Positions 27,381 through 35,295 of a DNA stretch of 64,000 bases are shown one piece after another; within the stretch, counting starts at the first letter, position 1, and each line of letters begins with the position of its first letter. The stretch is from RI-153 sp963721725 (lineage in GTDB: Bacteria > Chloroflexota > Anaerolineae > Caldilineales > Caldilineaceae). Position numbers and translations under genes: made by a program. The notes under the pieces are model-generated. The model was not told the DNA's origin, searched no databases, and worked only from the letters and a program-made list of their open reading frames with translations. The stretch lies in assembly GCA_963721725.1 (NCBI GenBank), contig CAVRLX010000025.1, positions 16,707-80,706 on the forward strand, in the 5' to 3' direction.

Positions 27381-28181
27381 ATGATTCTCTATCTTATCCG
27401 CCACGCCCAATCACAAAACAACGCCCTGGCGGAACAGATTCGCGAACGTGCCGGAGATTTCGACGAGCTTTCCTATGATGACTATCGCCTGAACCGTGTG
27501 GCTGATCCATCGTTGACAGACATTGGCTTTCAACAGGCCGAGATTTTGGCCGACTATTTGCAGACCGCCACGCCCAAACACCGCGCCGGCTTTGACGATC
27601 CGGGCGAGCTGGAACCGGGTGAATTCGAGGGCAACCCCTTTCGCATTACGCGCATCTATTGCAGCCCCATGTTGCGCACCTTGCAGACCGCCCGCCCCTT
27701 GGCAGCGCTGCTGGGCATCCGCCCGCGCACGTGGATGGACATTCACGAACATGGCGGCATGTTTGATCATACCGGCGACGGGGGCACAGTCGTGGGCTAT
27801 CCGGGGCTGAACCGCACACAGATTGGCGAGCAATTCCCCGACTATGATCTCAGCGACGACATTACGCCGGAGGGCTGGTGGTTTGGGGCAGAAGAGGACT
27901 ACCCCTCCTGTCATGGGCGCGCCATTCGCGTGGCCGCCGAGATTCGGAAAATGGCGCGCGAATGGCCCCAAGAGCGCGTGGCCCTTGTCTCACACGGCAC
28001 TTTTTTGGATAGCTTGCTCAAAGGGCTAACCGGACGGCTGCCCGGCGATGAGTTCTATTATGGACTGTACAACACCAGCATCACCCGCCTGGACTTTACC
28101 CGTCGTGACGAACTTGGGCTGTTTACGGTTGTGCGCTATACGAACCGAGTCGATCATCTCCCGGCGAGTTTGATCACCTAA
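27381..28181 (+). CDS. Histidine phosphatase superfamily protein
   Basis: The start at 27381 follows GAGAGG and begins MILYLIRHAQSQNNALAEQI, with the phospho-acceptor histidine in RHAQS. Further family residues are YCSPMLRTLQTARPLA and the second catalytic histidine in VSHGTFLDSLLKG. At 266 residues it is slightly longer than typical phosphoglycerate-mutase-like phosphatases, with an insert around residues 75-95. It dephosphorylates a small metabolite; which one cannot be told. The next gene, thrH, follows after 47 bp, so the pair may be co-transcribed. Confidence 0.88.
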   Translation: MILYLIRHAQSQNNALAEQIRERAGDFDELSYDDYRLNRVADPSLTDIGFQQAEILADYLQTATPKHRAGFDDPGELEPGEFEGNPFRITRIYCSPMLRTLQTARPLAALLGIRPRTWMDIHEHGGMFDHTGDGGTVVGYPGLNRTQIGEQFPDYDLSDDITPEGWWFGAEEDYPSCHGRAIRVAAEIRKMAREWPQERVALVSHGTFLDSLLKGLTGRLPGDEFYYGLYNTSITRLDFTRRDELGLFTVVRYTNRVDHLPASLIT

Positions 28182-28228
28182 CGAATCCCGATGGCTTAGA
28201 TAACAAGAGAAAATAAGGAGAAATCTTC

Positions 28229-28870
28229 ATGGATTTTCAAAAACCGGCGCTGGTGGCAAGCGATCTCGAAGGCGTGCTTGTGCCAGAGATCTGGGTGGCC
28301 GTGGCCGAAAAGACGGGCATCGAGGCGCTGCAACTCACGACGCGCGAGGTCTCAGACTACGACGCCCTCATGACCATGCGCATCCAGACCCTGCGCCAAC
28401 ACAATCTGCGCATGGCCGATGTGGAGGCGGTGATTGCCACCCTCACCCCCCTGCCCGGTGCGATTGAATTTGTGCGCTGGGTGCGCCAACGGGCACAGTT
28501 CATCATTCTGTCGGACACGTTTTACGAGTTCGCCGCGCCGCTCATGGCCCAGATGGATCTGCCCACGATCTTTTGCCATTCGCTCCAGATCGACAGCGAG
28601 GGCTTTATGGCAGGCTACCGGATGCGGCTAGAGAATCCCAAACGTCGTTCGATCAAAGCCTTCCAAAAGCTGGGCTTTCGCACCTTTGCCATGGGCGATT
28701 CGTACAACGACGTCACCATGATCGCCAAAGCCGACGTCGGTATGCTCTTTGATCCCCCGGCCAACGTGGTGGCGGACTATCCCAATTTCCCCGTGGCACG
28801 CACTTATGGCGAAGCCCACGCCTTTATTGAGGCCAATTTCCTGACCCAGCCTGTTTTGCAAAGCGCATAG
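28229..28870 (+). CDS. thrH: ThrH: phosphoserine phosphatase / homoserine phosphotransferase
   Basis: The 213-residue HAD protein begins with motif I as ASDLEGVLVPEIW, the ThrH variant of D-x-D, and has motif II ILSDTFYEF, a lysine in NPKRRSIKAF, and motif III MGDSYNDVTMI. ThrH dephosphorylates phosphoserine and can transfer the phosphate to homoserine, linking serine and threonine synthesis. Length and motifs match the family closely. AAGGAG lies upstream of the ATG. A terminator follows at 28883. Confidence 0.93.
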   Translation: MDFQKPALVASDLEGVLVPEIWVAVAEKTGIEALQLTTREVSDYDALMTMRIQTLRQHNLRMADVEAVIATLTPLPGAIEFVRWVRQRAQFIILSDTFYEFAAPLMAQMDLPTIFCHSLQIDSEGFMAGYRMRLENPKRRSIKAFQKLGFRTFAMGDSYNDVTMIAKADVGMLFDPPANVVADYPNFPVARTYGEAHAFIEANFLTQPVLQSA

Positions 28871-28882
28871 CCCTCCGGGATG

Positions 28883-28906
28883 GGCTACAACGACGTAGCC
28901 TTTTTT
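28883..28906 (+). terminator. Intrinsic terminator after thrH
   Basis: GGCTAC/GTAGCC with a 6-base loop is followed by six T residues, 12 bp past the stop. Confidence 0.85.
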
Positions 28907-29118
28907 CACTCCTGATCCCATTTATTAACCACGCTTAACACCCTGCATCAACCTCCCTTTACCCTCTTTTTCCCCTTTCCACTTGATTCAGAGCCGAATT
29001 GTGGCATTGCTGTCTTGAAAAGAGAGGAGCGGCTGTGATACCGTATACAAGCCCCATTGCCGGGCTTATATTGCATTGCTGACCATCATCGTCCCTTTGT
29101 ATTCTGATTTGAGCGAAC

Positions 29119-29604
29119 ATGTCGCACAGAGATCCCGCCCCATCATCGTCCCTGGCTCGGCTGGTTACCATCTCCGGCACGATTTTGGCAATTTCATATC
29201 CAATTCTGGCACTTTCGACGGGGGTACGTGCCCTCTATCAACTGCTGCTAAAGCCAGAGATTACCCACTATCTCGGTCCCACGCTGAGCGGCGTGGCGGC
29301 TCTTTGCTATCTCGTTGCCACGATTGGCTTTGCCTATCGCCGCCAGTGGGCATGGCAGCTTTCAGTGGGGGTGCTCATCTTCGAGACAGCCATGACGCTG
29401 ATCATCGGCATCTTAAGCTTTATCATCCCCGACATAATTGGCAGGACCGTGTGGCGACATTTTGGGGTTGATTACGGCTTTTTCCCGCTCTTTCAACCGT
29501 TGTTGGGGCTGCTCTGGCTGTTTTGGCCCGAAACCCTGCGTCTCTATGGCCTGACAAAAGCCTCGTCCCCATCCGTCGCGGATTCGCCCCATGTCACACA
29601 ATAG
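29119..29604 (+). CDS. Small four-helix membrane protein, unknown function
   Basis: The 161-residue product has four predicted membrane helices: about 15-38, 58-78, 85-110 and 125-145, and a short polar C-terminus. I do not recognise a family with certainty; it is reminiscent of small integral membrane proteins found beside transporters. Its last 14 bp overlap the start of the iron-type ABC permease, which points to translational coupling and a shared role or regulation. The upstream gap contains an AAGCCC/GGGCTT hairpin at about 29049-29067. Confidence 0.65.
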   Translation: MSHRDPAPSSSLARLVTISGTILAISYPILALSTGVRALYQLLLKPEITHYLGPTLSGVAALCYLVATIGFAYRRQWAWQLSVGVLIFETAMTLIIGILSFIIPDIIGRTVWRHFGVDYGFFPLFQPLLGLLWLFWPETLRLYGLTKASSPSVADSPHVTQ

Positions 29605-31258
29605 ATTGCTATCCGAAGAGCCGCTCGCGTCAGGGCCAAGCTGGGCCTGGGTCCGCCAGTATATAGCAGGCAGCATGGCCCGCTTCCCGCGCTGGTCGAG
29701 CCGCACACCCTGGACGCTCATGGGAATTTCGACGCTGATCACGCTGCTCGTCTTGTTGCCCCTGGGCTATCTCATCGTCCGCGCCAGTGAGGTGGGCATC
29801 GAGCGCGCCGCCGATCTATTGCTGCGTACACGCACCCTGACGATTATTTTCAACAGCATCGGGCTGGCGGTTTCCGTGACGGTGGCTTCGTTGCTAATCT
29901 CGTTGCCGCTGGCCTGGCTCACCGTGCGCACAGACCTGCCGGGTCGCAAACTCTGGACGATTTTGGCTGCCATGCCGCTGGTCATCCCCAGCTATGTGGG
30001 CGGCTTTGCGCTGGTGGCAACGCTGGGGCCAAAGGGCATGGTGCAAGAGTGGCTGGCCCCCCTGGGCGTGGATCGCCTGCCCTCGATCTACGGATTCCCC
30101 GGTGCGCTCTATGCCCTCACCCTGTTCACCTACCCCTATCTCTTCCTGAGCATCCGTGCCGGGTTACGCAACATCGACCCGGCGATTGAAGAGGCGGCAC
30201 GCTCGCTAGGCTATAACGGCTGGCGCACCTTTTTGCGTGTCACTCTGCCCAACCTGCGCCCGGCTATCACCGCGGGGGGGCTGCTGGTGGCGCTCTATAC
30301 CCTGAGCGATTTTGGCGCAGTCTCGTTGCTGCGCTTCAACAGTTTCACGCGCGCCATCTATACTGGCTATCTGAGCAGCTTTGATCGCAGCCTGGCCTCG
30401 CTCTTGGCGCTGGTGCTAGTCTTGCTGACGGTTTGCCTGCTCTGGGCCGAACAGGGAACACGGGGACGGGCGCGCTACTATCGCAGCAGTGCCGGGGCCT
30501 TGCGCCGCACGGGGCCGCTGGCCTTGGGGCGCTATCGTTGGCTGGCGCTGGGCTTCTGCCTTGTGATCGTCAGTTCGGCGCTGATTGTGCCCACGGCGGT
30601 GGTGGTCTATTGGCTACTGCGCGGCCTGATAGCCGGGGAATCACTCTTGCCCATAGGTCAGCCCATTCTCAACAGCGTGCAAGCCGGCGCGTTGGCCGCA
30701 CTGGCGACGAGTGTGCTGGCCCTGCCCGTGGCCTATTACAGCGTGCGCCATCCCAACCGCTGGAGCGCGCTGCTGCATCAGACTATCTATACCAGCTATG
30801 GCTTACCCGGCATTGTGATTGCCCTTAGTCTGGTCTTTTTGGGGGCCAATTATCTGCCCTCGCTCTATCAGACCCTGGCGATGTTGATCTTTGCCTATGT
30901 GGTGCGCTTTTTGCCCCAGGCATTGGGCAACGTCCAGGCCAGCCTCTTGGCGATTAACCCGCGGCTGGAAGAGGCCGGGCGCAGCTTGGGAGCCAACCGA
31001 CGTACGGTCTTGTGGCGGATCACGATTCCGTTGTTGCGACCGGGGATGCTGGCCGGGGCAGCGTTGGTCTTCCTGACCACGATCAAGGAACTCCCGGCCA
31101 CGCTGCTGCTGGGGCCAACGGGCTTCACCACGCTGGCAACGCAGATCTGGTCCACCACATCTGAGGCTTTTTTCGCCCGCGCCGCCGCCCCTGCCCTGTT
31201 GCTCTTGGTAGTTTCGGCCTTTAGCATTCTTCTCATTGTCAGCCAGGAAGACGTATGA
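29591..31258 (+). CDS. Fe3+-type ABC transporter permease (fused two-domain)
   Basis: The 555-residue protein contains twelve or so membrane helices in two homologous halves, each with an EAA loop: EEAARSLGYNGWRTFLRVTL and EEAGRSLGANRRTVLWRITI. This duplicated layout is that of FbpB/SfuB/AfuB ferric-iron and ThiP thiamine permeases. It forms the channel for a periplasmic-binding-protein-dependent importer. The ATPase gene follows with an ATGA overlap at 31255-31258. No substrate-binding protein gene is adjacent, so the substrate (Fe3+, thiamine, 2-aminoethylphosphonate or similar) is inferred only at family level. Confidence 0.9.
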   Translation: MSHNRLLSEEPLASGPSWAWVRQYIAGSMARFPRWSSRTPWTLMGISTLITLLVLLPLGYLIVRASEVGIERAADLLLRTRTLTIIFNSIGLAVSVTVASLLISLPLAWLTVRTDLPGRKLWTILAAMPLVIPSYVGGFALVATLGPKGMVQEWLAPLGVDRLPSIYGFPGALYALTLFTYPYLFLSIRAGLRNIDPAIEEAARSLGYNGWRTFLRVTLPNLRPAITAGGLLVALYTLSDFGAVSLLRFNSFTRAIYTGYLSSFDRSLASLLALVLVLLTVCLLWAEQGTRGRARYYRSSAGALRRTGPLALGRYRWLALGFCLVIVSSALIVPTAVVVYWLLRGLIAGESLLPIGQPILNSVQAGALAALATSVLALPVAYYSVRHPNRWSALLHQTIYTSYGLPGIVIALSLVFLGANYLPSLYQTLAMLIFAYVVRFLPQALGNVQASLLAINPRLEEAGRSLGANRRTVLWRITIPLLRPGMLAGAALVFLTTIKELPATLLLGPTGFTTLATQIWSTTSEAFFARAAAPALLLLVVSAFSILLIVSQEDV

Positions 31259-32337
31259 GCAGCCATAAAGATCGCCAGGCAGACGGAAAACCGGGTCTAT
31301 CCCTGCGTGGGGTGACCAAATATTTTGGTAAAGTGGGCGCGGCCAATGGCGTCGATCTTGAGGTCAACCAGGGCCATTTGCTGGCCTTGGTGGGTCCCAG
31401 CGGTTGCGGCAAAACCACGACACTGCGGCTGATTGCTGGCTTTGAATCGGTGGACGAGGGCACAATTGAGATCGGCGGACAGATGGTCTCCAAAATAGGA
31501 GTGCACATGCCGCCAGAGCGCCGGCGTGTGGGCATGGTCTTTCAGGAGTATGCCCTCTTTCCGCACCTCAATGTCCTCGACAACATCCGTTTTGGCCTGC
31601 TTTCGGCACCGGAAGCCTATCGCCGACGCCGTTGTGGGGAAATTCTCGATCTCGTGGGGTTGGTGGGCATGGAAAAGCGCATGCCCCACGAACTCAGCGG
31701 CGGCCAACAACAGCGCGTTGCCCTGGCGCGTGCCCTGGCCCCCGAACCGGCACTGGTCCTGCTGGACGAGCCGTTTAGCAATCTGGATGCCGGGCTGCGT
31801 GTGCGTGTGCGTGCCGAGGTGCGCGCCATTCTCAAACAGGCCGGGGCAACCGCGGTCTTTGTCACCCACGATCAAGAAGAGGCGCTAAGCCTGGTGGACA
31901 AGGTGGCGGTGATGCTGGGCGGTAAGGTATGCCAGGTAGCCGCGCCGCAGGAACTCTATTGGCAGCCCGCCAGCCGCGAAGTCGCGGAGTTTATCGGCGA
32001 TGCCAATTTCATCCCCGGCCACAGTCACGGTCGCCGTATTGAGTGTGAATTGGGGCCGTTGGAAGCGCAGTTCACCGCCGACGGGCCGGTGGATGTCTTG
32101 ATTCGGCCCGAAAACATTGAGATCAGCCCTGCGCCGTCGGGGGACCGGGTGCCGCGTGTGCGCAGCCATCTTTTTTTTGGGCATGATCAACTGGTGACCG
32201 TGCAGCTTGCCACAGGCCGCGAGATTCAGGTGCGTTTGGGACCAACCTATCAGCTTGCCAACGGGCAGCCCGTCTCCGTGCGTGTGCGTGGGCTGGTCAT
32301 GGCCTACCCAGTGCAGGAGGGGAAAACGGGAGATTAG
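31255..32337 (+). CDS. ABC importer ATP-binding protein (FbpC/PotA type)
   Basis: The 360-residue ATPase has Walker A GPSGCGKTTTLRL, signature LSGGQQQRVALARAL, Walker B ALVLLDEPFSNLD and a C-terminal TOBE-like domain from about residue 245 (DVLIRPENIEI). This is the CUT1/Fe3+/spermidine importer class. It overlaps and energises the permease encoded upstream. The C-terminal domain may give feedback regulation. A solute-binding protein must be supplied from another locus. Confidence 0.92.
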   Translation: MSSHKDRQADGKPGLSLRGVTKYFGKVGAANGVDLEVNQGHLLALVGPSGCGKTTTLRLIAGFESVDEGTIEIGGQMVSKIGVHMPPERRRVGMVFQEYALFPHLNVLDNIRFGLLSAPEAYRRRRCGEILDLVGLVGMEKRMPHELSGGQQQRVALARALAPEPALVLLDEPFSNLDAGLRVRVRAEVRAILKQAGATAVFVTHDQEEALSLVDKVAVMLGGKVCQVAAPQELYWQPASREVAEFIGDANFIPGHSHGRRIECELGPLEAQFTADGPVDVLIRPENIEISPAPSGDRVPRVRSHLFFGHDQLVTVQLATGREIQVRLGPTYQLANGQPVSVRVRGLVMAYPVQEGKTGD

Positions 32338-32500
32338 AGAGTGGGAGATGATGAGATTGGGGAATCCCCCAATTTTTCTTTATTTGACGATGCCGTCATC
32401 TGCCTGTAGACTCCAGGCCATGGCGGCATGATGATTTGCAGAATGTAATCCAGAGTTTTGCCAGAGTTTTTGCTAAGCATTAGAGTGCATTTGTGAGGAT

Positions 32501-32554
32501 ACAGGTGCGACGCACTCGCCAGGGGTAGAACGATGTCGCACCCTCGACCTGCAT
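32501..32554. repeat. Dispersed palindrome, shortened copy
   Basis: A full left arm ACAGGTGCGACGCACTCGCC is followed by a degenerate right arm GATGTCGCACCC and CGACCTG. It lies 57 bp before zwf. Confidence 0.75.
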
Positions 32555-32611
32555 AGAACAGATAGGTGCGTTTTACCCAAACTTGATGTCGCCCCACCCA
32601 AGGAGAATCGG

Positions 32612-34189
32612 ATGTCTCAGGCCGTCACTGTTGAAGATCAACCCCACGAAAGCTCTGCCGTGCGCTCAAAGGTCTCTGCGCTCATGGTCATTTTTGGCGC
32701 ATCCGGCGATCTTGCCAAGCGCAAATTGCTGCCCGCGATTTATAGCCTCTATCACAAAGGGCTGCTGCCCAAAGATTTCACCGTGTTGGGCTATGCCCGC
32801 AGCGACTACGATGATGAGTCATTCCGGCAGCGCGCCTACGAAGGCGTTGTCGAATATGGCGATGACGACGTTGACGACGCCACCTGGAACGAATTTGCCC
32901 AGGGGCTTTTTTACGTGGCCGGGGCCTATGACAGCGAAGCCGATTTTCAGCGCCTGCACCAACGCATCGGCGAGATCGACGATCTGCGCGACACCGACGG
33001 CAACCGCCTTTTCTACCTTGCCACGCCGCCCGCCGTCTATGAGACCATCGCCACCCAACTGGGCGCGGTGAATCTGGTCTCGCCCAGCAGCGAAAGCTGT
33101 TGGACCCGGCTTGTGGTGGAAAAGCCCTTTGGTCACGATTTGAAGAGCGCGCACGATCTCAACGAACATCTGCTCAGCATCTTCAACGAAGATCAGATCT
33201 ACCGCATTGATCATTATTTGGGCAAAGAGACCGTGCAAAATATTTTGGTCTTTCGCTTTGCCAATGGCATTTTCGAGCCGATCTGGAACCGCAACTACGT
33301 GGATAATGTCCAAATTACCGTTTCCGAAAGCATTGGGGTGGAGCAGCGCGGTGGCTATTATGACAAATCCGGGGCACTGCGCGACATGGTCCAAAACCAC
33401 ATGTTGCAACTTGTCTCGCTGACAGCCATGGAGCCGCCGGTGGCCTTTGATGCCAAAGCCGTGCGCGATCAAAAGGTCAATCTGCTGCGCAGCATTCGCC
33501 CGCTGAAGCCAGAGGACGTCAAAGATTTTGTGGTGCGCGCCCAGTATACCGCCGGCGTTTTGGGCAAAGAGGAGATCCCGGGCTATCGCGACGAAGAGGG
33601 CGTGACCGACGATTCCACCACCGAGACCTATGTGGCCTGGAAACTGGAGATCGACAACTGGCGCTGGAATGGCGTGCCTTTTTATCTGCGCACAGGCAAG
33701 GCGCTGCCGCAAAAGGTCTCGGAGATTGTGATCACCTTTCGCCGTGTGCCCCATTTGGTCTTTCAATCCACCGATGGCATGGAACGCCTCAGCCGCAATG
33801 TGCTGGTGATCCGCATTCAGCCCAACGAGGGCATCAGCCTGAAGATGAACGCCAAACAGCCGGGGCCATCGGTGAAGTTGCAGACGGTCAATATGGATTT
33901 TGACTATGGGGCCAGCTTTGGCGGCAATCCGCCCGATGCCTATCAACGGCTGCTGCTGGATGTGATCTTGGGCGACAGCACGCTCTTTACCCGGCGCGAT
34001 GAAGTTGAGGTCGCCTGGGACCGGGTGACGCGAATTTTGACCGGTTGGCAGGCCGAAGAAGAAGCCGCCGCCAAGTCCGGGTCCCCTTTGCGCCTGCCCA
34101 CCTATGAAGCCGGCAGTTGGGGACCCGCCGAGTCCGACGCCATGTTGGCTGAGGATACCCAATCCTGGCGCAAGCCCGACCGCCATTAA
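32612..34189 (+). CDS. zwf: Glucose-6-phosphate dehydrogenase
   Basis: The 525-residue enzyme has the NADP-binding motif FGASGDLAKRK, the active-site signature RIDHYLGKE with its catalytic histidine, and the conserved NRNYVDNVQITV and PFYLRTGKALP segments. It oxidises glucose-6-phosphate to 6-phosphogluconolactone, feeding the pentose phosphate pathway with NADPH. Ribosome site AAGGAG lies eight bases before the ATG. pgl follows after 72 bp. A 724-residue open frame on the opposite strand across this gene and pgl is a shadow. Confidence 0.97.
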   Translation: MSQAVTVEDQPHESSAVRSKVSALMVIFGASGDLAKRKLLPAIYSLYHKGLLPKDFTVLGYARSDYDDESFRQRAYEGVVEYGDDDVDDATWNEFAQGLFYVAGAYDSEADFQRLHQRIGEIDDLRDTDGNRLFYLATPPAVYETIATQLGAVNLVSPSSESCWTRLVVEKPFGHDLKSAHDLNEHLLSIFNEDQIYRIDHYLGKETVQNILVFRFANGIFEPIWNRNYVDNVQITVSESIGVEQRGGYYDKSGALRDMVQNHMLQLVSLTAMEPPVAFDAKAVRDQKVNLLRSIRPLKPEDVKDFVVRAQYTAGVLGKEEIPGYRDEEGVTDDSTTETYVAWKLEIDNWRWNGVPFYLRTGKALPQKVSEIVITFRRVPHLVFQSTDGMERLSRNVLVIRIQPNEGISLKMNAKQPGPSVKLQTVNMDFDYGASFGGNPPDAYQRLLLDVILGDSTLFTRRDEVEVAWDRVTRILTGWQAEEEAAAKSGSPLRLPTYEAGSWGPAESDAMLAEDTQSWRKPDRH

Positions 34190-34194
34190 CGACC

Positions 34195-34227
34195 AGAAGT
34201 TAAACTTTTCGGAAAAGTTCAACTTCT
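34195..34227 (+). promoter_or_regulatory. Hairpin between zwf and pgl
   Basis: AGAAGTTAAACTTTTC and GAAAAGTTCAACTTCT pair over 16 bp with one mismatch and almost no loop. It could stabilise the zwf mRNA 3' end or attenuate pgl; no T-run follows. Confidence 0.45.
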
Positions 34228-34261
34228 CCCGGTGCATCCTGCTCCATAGAAAGGGATTAAG

Positions 34262-35047
34262 ATGACAATCCCCATTAGCCCCGCTCCACAGACAGCCACG
34301 TCTCGGCGCGTAGAAGTGTTGCCGACAGCCGCCGATATCGTCCGTGTGGCGGCAGAGTTGATCAACGCCGCCGCGCTGATCGCCATTGCCCAGCGCAACG
34401 CCTTTCGGATTGCGCTGGCGGGCGGCTCCACCCCGCGCCCGATCTATACCCAGTTGGCCGAAGACCCAGACATTGACTGGCGCAAATGGCATCTCTTTTG
34501 GGGCGACGAGCGCAGCGTCCCCCCCACCGACAGCCAGAGCAACTATTTCATGGTGCGCGAGACGCTGCTTGATCATCTCGCGACGCCACCGGGGCTGGTG
34601 GTGCGCATGGCGGGCGATCTGCCGCCTGCTGAAGTGGCTGTGCGCTACGAGCAATCTATCCGCGATCTTGTGCCGGCCTATGCGTTTGAAGAGGCGGGCT
34701 TTTTGCCGCGCTTCGACATGATCCTGCTGGGCATGGGCGACGACGGGCACACGGCCAGCCTCTTTCCCCATACCCAAGCCCTGCGCGAAGAGCATCGCTT
34801 GGTGGTGGCAAACCCTGTGCCAGCGCTGGACACCACTCGCATTACCTTTACCTATCCACTGATCAACGCCGCCCGCCGGGTCATCGTCCTGGTGAGCGGC
34901 GCACAAAAAGCCGAAGCACTGCGCGCCGTGCTCAGCGGCCCCCATGATCCCCAAACATGGCCCAGTCAGGGCATTGCCCCCCTTGACGGGCAACAGATCT
35001 GGCTGGTGGACGAAGCCGCCTTTGCCCTCGTGGATGATCTATACTGA
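34262..35047 (+). CDS. pgl: 6-phosphogluconolactonase
   Basis: The 261-residue protein carries the SugarP_isomerase/DevB signature ALAGGSTPRPIY, the WHLFWGDERSVPPTDSQSNY segment and ILLGMGDDGHTASLFPHT with the catalytic histidine. It hydrolyses 6-phosphogluconolactone, the step after zwf, with which it is probably co-transcribed. Start and length fit the family. Confidence 0.95.
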   Translation: MTIPISPAPQTATSRRVEVLPTAADIVRVAAELINAAALIAIAQRNAFRIALAGGSTPRPIYTQLAEDPDIDWRKWHLFWGDERSVPPTDSQSNYFMVRETLLDHLATPPGLVVRMAGDLPPAEVAVRYEQSIRDLVPAYAFEEAGFLPRFDMILLGMGDDGHTASLFPHTQALREEHRLVVANPVPALDTTRITFTYPLINAARRVIVLVSGAQKAEALRAVLSGPHDPQTWPSQGIAPLDGQQIWLVDEAAFALVDDLY

Positions 35048-35070
35048 GCAGCGCCACAAACGAACAGCTT

Positions 35071-35110
35071 CTGCTCTTTAGAAGATAGTCTTGTGTGCTG
35101 CTGCGGAGTA
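35071..35110. repeat. 40-bp repeat, copy 1
   Basis: Begins CTGCTCTTTAGAAGATAGTC and ends TTGTGTGCTGCTGCGGAGTA. A second copy of the same length lies at 45608-45647. Both sit upstream of a plus-strand gene (185 and 51 bp away). Confidence 0.65.
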
Positions 35111-35295
35111 TAAAGGCCTCGCCAAACTAGACCGAACCCGGGTTGTTGGTTAGAATGCTCTCTGGATGCGTCTGTTGTGTACAGGCGCTTATTTTGGATA
35201 GTAGATGCAACCGGTTGCAATCGTTCTTTATTGTCGATGCCATTGAATCAAAACGAATCAAAACGGATTAAAAACAGTATCAAAGGAGTCTTTGC

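Noticed and set aside
32819..34993. 724-residue open frame on the minus strand
   Set aside because: It is antisense to zwf and pgl, has biased His/Gly composition and no family features; the plus-strand genes are unmistakable.
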